Shown in pieces: positions 28,086-33,827 of a DNA stretch of 33,827 nucleotides (position 1 is the stretch's first letter; each line of letters opens with the position of its first letter). The position numbers were made by a program, and so were the translations under genes. The stretch lies in NCBI GenBank assembly GCA_902578845.1, contig CACHEM010000009.1, forward strand, positions 1 to 33,827. Reading direction: 5' to 3'. The stretch is from an uncultured Prochlorococcus sp. GTDB lineage: Bacteria > Cyanobacteriota > Cyanobacteriia > PCC-6307 > Cyanobiaceae. The notes under the pieces were generated by a model. It searched no databases, was not told the origin of the DNA, and worked only from the letters and a program-made list of their open reading frames with translations.

Positions 28086-28580
28086 ATGAATATTTTGAAA
28101 AATCTCTTTTTATTTAATAAAAAATCAGAAAAAAATAAAGAATTTAGTCCTGGATTGGTTGACCAATCTTTAGAAATTGCAAAGTTAGTAAAAGAAGCAA
28201 GAATTCAACAAAACCTTACAATTAAAGAATTGTCATACATTTCAAAAATCCCTGAACGAATAATAAACTCTATTGAAAATAATAATAAAAGTACTAGGCC
28301 AGAGTATCCTTTTATAAGATCTATATTAATAAAATTAGAGGAATGCTTAGTATTAAAAAAAAATACATTATTAAATTTAGCAGTTAAAGAAAGAAAAATT
28401 TTAAAGAAAAATGGAAAGGATTTTATGTTCAGGAAATTCGATCTTATCAATACATGGCAGGGAAGTCTTTTGTATTTTTTTATATTAGTTTTAACTATTT
28501 TTATATTAAAGAGATACTTTATTTTAAATGTAAATGTTATAGAGATTCAAAATATTGAAAATCAAATTATTGATAAATAA
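28086..28580 (+). CDS. Short RodZ-like helix-turn-helix membrane protein
   Basis: 164 residues. A helix-turn-helix of the RodZ/HTH_25 type lies at about 34-100 (VKEARIQQNLTIKELS, then IPERIINSIENN). A linker rich in Lys/Leu, one hydrophobic segment at about 127-142 (SLLYFFILVLTIFIL) and a short tail follow. In E. coli RodZ the HTH binds MreB under the membrane and a long periplasmic domain follows; here only about 22 residues remain after the membrane segment. The frame is clean, so this is a short form, not an obvious frameshift. It lies 108 bases after the ABC1 gene. Assignment as a cell-shape factor is by similarity only. Confidence 0.65.
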   Translation: MNILKNLFLFNKKSEKNKEFSPGLVDQSLEIAKLVKEARIQQNLTIKELSYISKIPERIINSIENNNKSTRPEYPFIRSILIKLEECLVLKKNTLLNLAVKERKILKKNGKDFMFRKFDLINTWQGSLLYFFILVLTIFILKRYFILNVNVIEIQNIENQIIDK

Positions 28581-28593
28581 TTTTTAATAATAT

Positions 28594-30114
28594 CTATATT
28601 TGAGTTCTCCCAAAATTATTTCCTAGCTCACTAAACATTTTTATATTATTTTCTATTTCTTCTAAAGGACAATTTAACTTCCATTTCCAGTTATTTTTTG
28701 TGGTCCCAGGTTTGTTTAATCTGCTTGAATCGTCTAGAGATAATAGATCTTGTAATGGAGCGATAAAAAGATTAGCATTTGTCTCCATGCCAATTTCTAT
28801 TAAATCCCAAGAAGGATTTTCTGAAAATTTAAACTCATCTTTTATTCTTCTTTGGGATTCATAATCTAAATTTTCCCACCATGAAAAAGAAGTAGAGTTG
28901 TCGTGTGTACCTGTATAAACAACCCAATTTTTTCCTTCAATATTCTTTGGTAAATAAGGATTATCTTCATTGCCATCAAAAGCAAATTGTAATATTTTCA
29001 TGCCAGGTAGTTCGAAGTTTTTCCTTAATTTCTCTACATCTGGAGTTATTACTCCCAGATCCTCCGCAATAATAGGTAGATAGTCACCCCCTAGATCCTT
29101 TTTTACTATATTTAATAATGTTTTACCTGGAGAATTTATCCATTTTCCAATAATTGCCGTTTTAGAATTGCCATTAACTCTCCAGTAACCTGCTAAACCC
29201 CTGAAATGATCAAATCTTAATATGTCTACAAGTTCAAATTGTCTTTGAAATCTTTTTCTCCACCAATTGAAATTAGTCCTTTTATGCTTTGACCAAAAGT
29301 AAGTTGGGGTACCCCATAATTGTCCTGTTGATGAAAAATAATCAGGTGGAACACCACTTTGAAAAATTAAATCTCCATTTTTAAAAATTGAAAATAATGA
29401 TTTATTACTCCATACGTCGGCGCTGTCTCTAGAAACATAAAAAGGCAAATCTCCTATTAGCTTAATATTTCTTGATTTTGCAAAGTTTTTAATGACGCTC
29501 CATTGCTCATCAAGATGCCACTGTATTAATTTTTTAATAAGTATTTCTTCACTTTTTTTCTTAATCCACGATTTTAAGAACTTGTTATTTTTTATTTTAA
29601 ATTCTTTAGGCCATTCCCACCAAGGCAACATATTAAATTCCTCTCTGATAACAACAAATGTTGCATAATCTTCAACCCAAGAATGCCTACTGACCCATTT
29701 GTTAAATTTAATTTTTCTTTCTTCAGATTGTGAACTCCAACCTTGCAAAAGGAGGAGACCTAATTTTTTTGTTAGGTCATCCGCAATATCAAAATCAAAA
29801 TGATCTTTATTCTGATTTGTTGGACCTAGATTTTCTTTATCTGAGATGTAGATAAAACCTTTTTCGATTAAATCATCTATATCCAAAAACCATGGGTTTA
29901 GTGCAAAACTAGATGGGGAACTATATGGCGAACCTGTAGAGTCAGTAGGTGTAAGAGGTAAAAATTGCCAGTATTCAATTCCATGCTTATGAAGTTTTCT
30001 TATCCACTCTTTAGCTCCTCGCCCAAAAGTTCCACATACTCTTCCTCCTGGAATACATGTTGGATGCATAAGTACGCCTAATGATTTTCTTGCAATAATT
30101 GACTCTATAGGCAT
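28594..30114 (-). CDS. malQ: 4-alpha-glucanotransferase (amylomaltase)
   Basis: 506 residues, a standard GH77 length. Recognisable stretches are GVLMHPTCIPGG near the start, the WQFLPLTPTDSTGSPYSSPS loop, then IKLIGDLPFYVSRDSADVW, GVPPDYFSSTGQLWGTP, the nucleophile region DILRFDHFRGLAGYW, IIAEDLGVITPDV with the general acid, and VYTGTHDNSTSFSWW. The enzyme moves glucan segments between malto-oligosaccharides and serves glycogen breakdown at night in cyanobacteria. It is divergent from prs. Confidence 0.96.
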   Translation of the reverse strand: MPIESIIARKSLGVLMHPTCIPGGRVCGTFGRGAKEWIRKLHKHGIEYWQFLPLTPTDSTGSPYSSPSSFALNPWFLDIDDLIEKGFIYISDKENLGPTNQNKDHFDFDIADDLTKKLGLLLLQGWSSQSEERKIKFNKWVSRHSWVEDYATFVVIREEFNMLPWWEWPKEFKIKNNKFLKSWIKKKSEEILIKKLIQWHLDEQWSVIKNFAKSRNIKLIGDLPFYVSRDSADVWSNKSLFSIFKNGDLIFQSGVPPDYFSSTGQLWGTPTYFWSKHKRTNFNWWRKRFQRQFELVDILRFDHFRGLAGYWRVNGNSKTAIIGKWINSPGKTLLNIVKKDLGGDYLPIIAEDLGVITPDVEKLRKNFELPGMKILQFAFDGNEDNPYLPKNIEGKNWVVYTGTHDNSTSFSWWENLDYESQRRIKDEFKFSENPSWDLIEIGMETNANLFIAPLQDLLSLDDSSRLNKPGTTKNNWKWKLNCPLEEIENNIKMFSELGNNFGRTQI

Positions 30115-30348
30115 GTTTTCAATATATTTTGATTCTTTAAAATTAACGTGTTTTTAATTCTCTAAATTCAACCTTATACAAATTTTTTTTAATTGACAAA
30201 TATCATTGCTGATTTTCAAGTCTGGATAAATATAAATTCTAATTTTTAATCAACAATTTTTTGCTTAATTGAGGTTATCTAGTCATTATCTTTTGCGAAA
30301 TTCACATAAACGACTACGATGATAATATAGTTTTATGGTGCAAATTTC
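30115..30348. promoter_or_regulatory. Divergent promoter region between malQ and prs
   Basis: 234 AT-rich bases must hold the promoters of both genes. A possible prs promoter is TTGCTT (30261-30266) with CATTAT 17 bases further on, and a GATAAT lies at 30321-30326 closer to the start. Neither is well enough placed for a firm call. I see no gene, RNA or strong hairpin here. Confidence 0.4.
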
Positions 30349-31344
30349 GTGACAAGTTTTATCACGGCAATGCAGAGTAAAGAATCGAACTTTAATCTAA
30401 CTAATAGTAGATTAAGGTTAGTAAGTGGGACAACAAACCCAAAGTTAGCTGAAGAAATTGCATCATACTTAGGGATTGAAAATGTACCTTTAATATCTAA
30501 AAGATTTGCAGATGGAGAACTTTATGTTCAGATTCAGCAATCTATTAGAGGTTGTGATGTATTCCTTATCCAACCTACATGCGCTCCTGTAAACGATAGT
30601 TTAATGGAGCTCATGATCATGGTTGACGCTTGCAAAAGAGCTTCTGCCAGACAAATAACGGCTGTAATTCCCTATTTTGGATATGCAAGGGCAGATAGGA
30701 AAACCTCAGGAAGAGAGTCTATAACTGCTAAATTAACTGCCAATTTACTAGAGAAATCAGGAGTTGATAGAGTTTTAGCGATGGACTTACACTCGGCTCA
30801 AATACAAGGCTACTTCGATATACCATGCGATCATATTTACGGTTCACCTGTATTAATTGATTATCTAGAATCTCTAGATTTAGAAGAAATAGTTGTAGTC
30901 TCTCCTGATGTAGGCGGGGTAGCAAGAGCAAGAGCTTTCGCGAAATTAATGAATGATGCGCCGTTGGCTATCATTGATAAAAGGAGAGCTGCGCATAATA
31001 TCGCTGAAAGTCTTACCGTTATCGGTGAAGTCAAAGGTAAAACGGCTATTCTTATAGACGACATGATAGACACGGGAGGTACAATCTGTTCTGGAGCAAA
31101 TTTACTAAAAAAAGAAGGAGCTAATAGAATATTTGCATGTGCTTCACATGCTGTATTTTCTCCACCTTCTTATGAAAGATTAAGTTCTAAGAATCTTTTC
31201 GAACAAGTTATTGTGACTAACAGCATACCAGTTATACATAAAGATAATTTTCCACAGTTAAAAGTTCTTTCCGTTGCAAATATGCTTGGGGAAGCTATTT
31301 GGAGAATTCACGAAGAAAGTTCTGTTAGTTCTATGTTTAGATAA
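30349..31344 (+). CDS. prs: Ribose-phosphate pyrophosphokinase (PRPP synthetase)
   Basis: 331 residues. The ATP and ribose-5-phosphate sites are clear: RFADGELYVQI, YFGYARADRK with the flexible catalytic loop, DLHSAQIQGYFD, SPDVGGVARARAFA and the PRPP loop AILIDDMIDTGGT. It makes PRPP for purine, pyrimidine, histidine, tryptophan and NAD synthesis. I take the GTG at 30349 (GTG ACA AGT) because the MTSFITA start resembles picocyanobacterial homologues as I remember them; an ATG at 30370 would remove only seven residues ahead of the core. Confidence 0.95.
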   Translation: MTSFITAMQSKESNFNLTNSRLRLVSGTTNPKLAEEIASYLGIENVPLISKRFADGELYVQIQQSIRGCDVFLIQPTCAPVNDSLMELMIMVDACKRASARQITAVIPYFGYARADRKTSGRESITAKLTANLLEKSGVDRVLAMDLHSAQIQGYFDIPCDHIYGSPVLIDYLESLDLEEIVVVSPDVGGVARARAFAKLMNDAPLAIIDKRRAAHNIAESLTVIGEVKGKTAILIDDMIDTGGTICSGANLLKKEGANRIFACASHAVFSPPSYERLSSKNLFEQVIVTNSIPVIHKDNFPQLKVLSVANMLGEAIWRIHEESSVSSMFR

Positions 31345-31355
31345 AAAATTATTTT

Positions 31356-31778
31356 TTACAAACCTTGTAATTTCTTTAATCTATCAGTTTCAATATTAAA
31401 TTGTTTTTTGACTTTTTCAGGCACATTATCTGGACACACTTGAAGAGCTGAATCAACTAATTGCAGAGATGCAATAAATTGTAATTGTCTTATATCAACT
31501 GTTTGTTCTTTTTTTCCTTCTATTATTTTTCCTCCATGTTTTTGTGAAACTACTGATGCGAAAGTTGCTGAGGCAACGCTTAATGTTTTTGGGAAATCTA
31601 AGTTAAATCCTTCTCTTGTCGCATTACATAGAAATGAAACACCCATCCCATGGTATAAATCTAAATCTTTTTTTTTGGCAGGTGAATTTTTAACATTTGC
31701 ATTTACATAATTTATGTCAAACAACAAAGATAAAAAAATTAGAGGTATTGCAAAAATTTTTGATATTTGAAAACTCAT
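31356..31778 (-). CDS. Small exported conserved hypothetical protein
   Basis: 140 residues. A basic/hydrophobic N-terminus (about 5-27, FAIPLIFLSLLFDINYVNA) looks like a Sec signal peptide cleaved after a VNA-like site. The mature part has GMGVSFLCNATREGFNLDF, then two later cysteine-free helices and a single C-terminal Cys in ALQVCPDNVP, so the two cysteines could pair. I recognise it only as a picocyanobacterial protein of unknown role. It is convergent with prs, 11 bases apart, with no evident terminator. Confidence 0.65.
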   Translation of the reverse strand: MSFQISKIFAIPLIFLSLLFDINYVNANVKNSPAKKKDLDLYHGMGVSFLCNATREGFNLDFPKTLSVASATFASVVSQKHGGKIIEGKKEQTVDIRQLQFIASLQLVDSALQVCPDNVPEKVKKQFNIETDRLKKLQGL

Positions 31779-31849
31779 ATTTGATTTATATTTAATTCAT
31801 ATTATTTAAGATAACATTTTTATTTTTCAACTAAATCTGTCAACAATAT

Positions 31850-32389
31850 TTATTTAATAATTTTAATTTCGTGATGATTCTCTACTATTTTCAGCTTGTT
31901 ACTGTTCCATGAATATATGACTCTAAATCTATAATTATCAGAATCTACAAGTCTAGTATGTTCAATGATATACCAATCTTTGTAGGAAGATTCAAAAATC
32001 ATTTCATGTTCGTCGACTTGCTTAATATTTGAAATACCTTCATCATTACTTAAATAAAAATTCTCCCTCATAAGTTGATGACCTTTTAAAAATGCTCGCA
32101 TTTCTCCTCGCTCTTTATACTGGGGGTTTTCGTCAAAGAAATTATATTTTTTTTCTGGGTACCAAGTAAATTTATAATGCGATTCCCATTCGGATTTATT
32201 CTCAAGAGGTTGTATGTTTATATTCATAATTAAATTATAAGTTTTTTGTCTTTCATCAAGAAAATATGTTCTATTCGATTTCCACAATCCAATATTCCGA
32301 GAAAACCACCTTTTTAAATTACTGTTTAAATGGATTTCTGGAGGATTTTCACCAAAATGCAAGTTTCCCTTTGAATTAATAGCAACCAT
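31850..32389 (-). CDS. Conserved protein with a CpeS/CpcS-like (calycin) fold, tentative
   Basis: 179 residues, soluble and strongly aromatic. The order of short motifs resembles the CpeS/CpcS bilin-lyase family: an early FSRNIGLWKSNRTYFL helix-strand, a central RGEMRAFLKG then LMRENFYLS, a WYIIEHTRL strand and a late RFRVIYSW followed by VENHHEIKII. CpeS proteins are lipocalin-like barrels that attach bilins to phycobiliproteins. The family is only inferred from this pattern; it could be another calycin-fold binding protein. It is separated by 71 bases from the exported protein downstream and is divergent from sasA. Confidence 0.5.
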   Translation of the reverse strand: MVAINSKGNLHFGENPPEIHLNSNLKRWFSRNIGLWKSNRTYFLDERQKTYNLIMNINIQPLENKSEWESHYKFTWYPEKKYNFFDENPQYKERGEMRAFLKGHQLMRENFYLSNDEGISNIKQVDEHEMIFESSYKDWYIIEHTRLVDSDNYRFRVIYSWNSNKLKIVENHHEIKIIK

Positions 32390-32483
32390 TTATAAATAAG
32401 TCCTATTTATTTAATAGCCGATCTGTAAAATAAAGAAAAATATCTTAAGGTGTTTGTAAGGATTAACAGCTTTTCAACACTTC

Positions 32484-32489
32484 AGAGGA
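32484..32489 (+). promoter_or_regulatory. Shine-Dalgarno sequence fixing the sasA TTG start
   Basis: AGAGGA lies six bases before TTG 32496. It is one of the few clear ribosome-binding sites in this window and supports TTG as the true start. The ATG at 32500 is out of frame. Confidence 0.6.
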
Positions 32490-32495
32490 AATCAT

Positions 32496-33614
32496 TTGAA
32501 TGATAAAAAGGAGTTAAAATTAATACTTGTTGCAGCTAGAAATCAACTTTCTAGTAATGATATTAAGTCCTTAATAGCTTATTTAGAATCAGATGATTGT
32601 GAATTTAAGATATCTCTTCAGATTTCTGAGCCTACAGAGCAGCCTGAATTACTTGAATTGCATAGATTAGTCGCTATCCCCGCTCTTATAAAAGTTTCCC
32701 CAGCTCCAAAGCAAATATTTGCTGGAAGTAATATTTTTTCTCAGTTACAAAAATGGTTGCCAAGGTGGACTCAGGAAGGCTTAACAAAAAATCTTGGGAT
32801 TAATTTGCAACCATCCAAAATTGATTCAATAAGAACTCAAAAAGAATTTCTATTGGAAGATGAACTTCTTGTTTTAAGACAAGAAAATGAGACATTAACA
32901 AAAAGAATAGAGTCTCAGGAAAGATTATTAAGAATGGTAGCTCATGAATTAAGAACACCCTTGACTGCTGCTACTTTGGCTGTTCAAAGTCAAAAACTTG
33001 GACAAATAGATATTTCAAAATTTCAGGAGGTAATAAAAAGACGTCTAGAAGAGATTGAACTCTTATCTCAAGATCTTTTAGAGGTTGGAACGACTAAATG
33101 GGAAGCATTATTTAATCCTCAGAAAATTGATTTAGGTAATATTAGTGCTGAAGTAATACTCGAATTAGAAAAATTCTGGAGATTAAGGAATATTGAAATT
33201 GATACTGATATCCCATCTGATCTGCCAAGTGTATTTGCAGATCAAAGAAGAATGAGGCAAGTATTTTTAAATTTAATTGAAAATGCTATTAAATTTTCTA
33301 AAGACTCTGGATCTATAAAAATCACTATGATTCATAAGACAAATCAATGGGTAGAAATAACAGTTTGTGACAAAGGTGCAGGTATTCCTTTGAGCGAACA
33401 AAAAAGAATTTTTCTTGATAGAGTCAGGCTTCCACAGACTTCTGAAGGAACTTCAGGATTTGGCATAGGTTTATCTGTATGCAGAAGAATAGTACAAGTC
33501 CATGGGGGAAGAATATGGGTAGTATCTGAAATTGGATTAGGTTCCTGCTTCCATTTCACCGTTCCTGTGTGGCAAGGACAAAATAAAGAGCAACAATACT
33601 TGACGAAAGGTTAG
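32496..33614 (+). CDS. sasA: SasA, clock output sensor histidine kinase
   Basis: 372 residues. The N-terminal ~90 residues form the KaiB-like thioredoxin fold ([14 protein letters not shown] then [19 protein letters not shown]) that docks on KaiC. A coiled-coil linker (about 118-142) leads to the HisKA box [13 protein letters not shown] with phospho-acceptor His150. The ATPase domain has the N box [12 protein letters not shown]1 DKGAGIP and G2 [12 protein letters not shown]. No transmembrane segment is seen. SasA passes clock phase from KaiC to the response regulator RpaA; known Prochlorococcus lack kaiA and run a reduced KaiBC timer. Confidence 0.94.
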   Translation: MNDKKELKLILVAARNQLSSNDIKSLIAYLESDDCEFKISLQISEPTEQPELLELHRLVAIPALIKVSPAPKQIFAGSNIFSQLQKWLPRWTQEGLTKNLGINLQPSKIDSIRTQKEFLLEDELLVLRQENETLTKRIESQERLLRMVAHELRTPLTAATLAVQSQKLGQIDISKFQEVIKRRLEEIELLSQDLLEVGTTKWEALFNPQKIDLGNISAEVILELEKFWRLRNIEIDTDIPSDLPSVFADQRRMRQVFLNLIENAIKFSKDSGSIKITMIHKTNQWVEITVCDKGAGIPLSEQKRIFLDRVRLPQTSEGTSGFGIGLSVCRRIVQVHGGRIWVVSEIGLGSCFHFTVPVWQGQNKEQQYLTKG

Positions 33615-33642
33615 CCTTACTCTTAGTTTTTTATTAAGCTGT

Positions 33643-33648
33643 TATGCT
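33643..33648 (+). promoter_or_regulatory. Possible -10 element of the tRNA-Glu gene
   Basis: TATGCT ends about eight bases before the tRNA, well placed for a start at or just before its first base. No convincing -35 lies 17 bases upstream (CTCTTA), so confidence is modest. Confidence 0.35.
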
Positions 33649-33656
33649 AATTTCCT

Positions 33657-33729
33657 GGCCCCATCGTCTAGAGGCCTAGGACACCTCCCTTTCACGGAGG
33701 CGACAGGGGTTCGAATCCCCTTGGGGCTA
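33657..33729 (+). tRNA. tRNA-Glu (anticodon TTC)
   Basis: 73 bases fold as a full cloverleaf. The 7-bp acceptor pairs 33657-33663 with 33722-33728, with a G1-U72 wobble as I recall for plastid tRNA-Glu. The D arm follows, then the anticodon stem CCTCC/GGAGG (33684-33688, 33696-33700) around CTTTCAC with TTC at 33691-33693. The T stem AGGGG/CCCCT encloses TTCGAAT, and the discriminator is A33729. CCA is not encoded. Besides translation, Glu-tRNA-Glu feeds the C5 pathway to chlorophyll and heme. Confidence 0.97.
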
Positions 33730-33739
33730 TATTTTAAAT

Positions 33740-33826
33740 TTATAAAGATCTTTTTAATGTTTTTGCTTGCCTATCTACGGCAATTAAATTTTCTGAAAGA
33801 TCCTTTTTCAGTCTTTTCTCTATCAT
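33740..33826 (-). CDS. C-terminal end of a leftward gene cut by the window edge
   Basis: On the minus strand a frame is open from the edge to a TAA at 33740-33742 and encodes 28 residues: MIEKRLKKDLSENLIAVDRQ and then AKTLKRSL. It is lysine-rich and helical in character. The ATG at 33824-33826 may be internal to a longer gene or a start; the window ends one base further. It converges on the tRNA-Glu gene, 10 bases apart. No family can be assigned. Confidence 0.4.
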   Translation of the reverse strand: MIEKRLKKDLSENLIAVDRQAKTLKRSL

Positions 33827-33827
33827 C

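Noticed and set aside
30193..30198. Perfect TTGACA upstream of prs, considered as a promoter -35
   Set aside because: At 16-18 bases spacing there is no -10-like hexamer (TCAAGT at the expected place), and TATAAA lies too far away.
30728..31073. Leftward ORFs inside prs
   Set aside because: prs is unmistakable over the whole span; the antisense frames have no recognisable features.
31342..31356. A/T run between prs and the convergent hypothetical gene as a terminator
   Set aside because: The pairing would be made of A-T only and there is no GC-bearing stem, so it cannot be told from background.
1..33827. CRISPR arrays, insertion sequences, integrases, prophage genes, toxin-antitoxin pairs
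   Set aside because: I found no regularly spaced repeats, transposase or integrase motifs, or att-like repeats flanking the tRNA in the part visible here.

Overview
The window reads as a piece of the core chromosome of a Prochlorococcus cell, most likely of a high-light clade. The basis is the very AT-rich DNA, the compact gene spacing (no gap above about 235 bases), and the mix of genes: a PsbP-like photosystem II lipoprotein, a KaiB-domain SasA clock kinase, a CpeS-like protein, ClpC of the cyanobacterial/plastid type, and several small proteins of cyanobacterial character. This placement comes from gene content and family knowledge, not from a database search. I see no insertion sequence, integrase, prophage, CRISPR array, toxin-antitoxin pair or defence island.

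Layout from left to right. (1) 1-6987, rightward: the RecBCD helicase/nuclease operon (recC C-terminal part, a small membrane methyltransferase-like gene, recB, recD). (2) 7124-10991, rightward: a DEAD-box RNA helicase with a structured leader, a small exported protein and an ABC exporter. (3) 11007-13169: a leftward PsbP-like lipoprotein, then rightward recR-lipA. (4) 13166-18737, leftward: a tight run of lysA, cdaA (c-di-AMP synthase), uppS, bioB, trhO and a conserved hypothetical. It joins diaminopimelate/lysine metabolism, undecaprenyl phosphate and a second messenger tied to envelope homeostasis. (5) 18821-23980, rightward: rimI, then clpC, a GldA-like dehydrogenase and an alpha/beta hydrolase. 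(6) 23993-26257, leftward: cdsA and an Orn/Lys/Arg decarboxylase. (7) 26322-28580, rightward: an ABC1/UbiB-family kinase-like protein and a short RodZ-like protein. (8) malQ leftward and prs rightward, divergent. (9) two small leftward genes, then rightward sasA, a tRNA-Glu and the tail of a leftward gene cut by the window edge.

The strongest unexplained signal is a 45-base exact direct repeat shared, in the same reading frame, by recB (2313-2357) and lipA (13038-13082). The 15 residues it encodes (LNHLPVKKYWDPSEF) are a family signature of lipoyl synthase and are foreign to RecB. RecB therefore appears to carry a small patch of lipA coding sequence, through real in-frame patch duplication/conversion or an assembly or amplification artefact. 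Other points to check are a 9-bp hairpin over the only Shine-Dalgarno-like bases of the DEAD-box helicase, with a competing pairing upstream; a diadenylate cyclase whose RHR motif reads RHL; a CpeS-like protein in a presumed phycobilisome-free lineage; and a 15-codon ORF ending two bases before the TTG start of recR.
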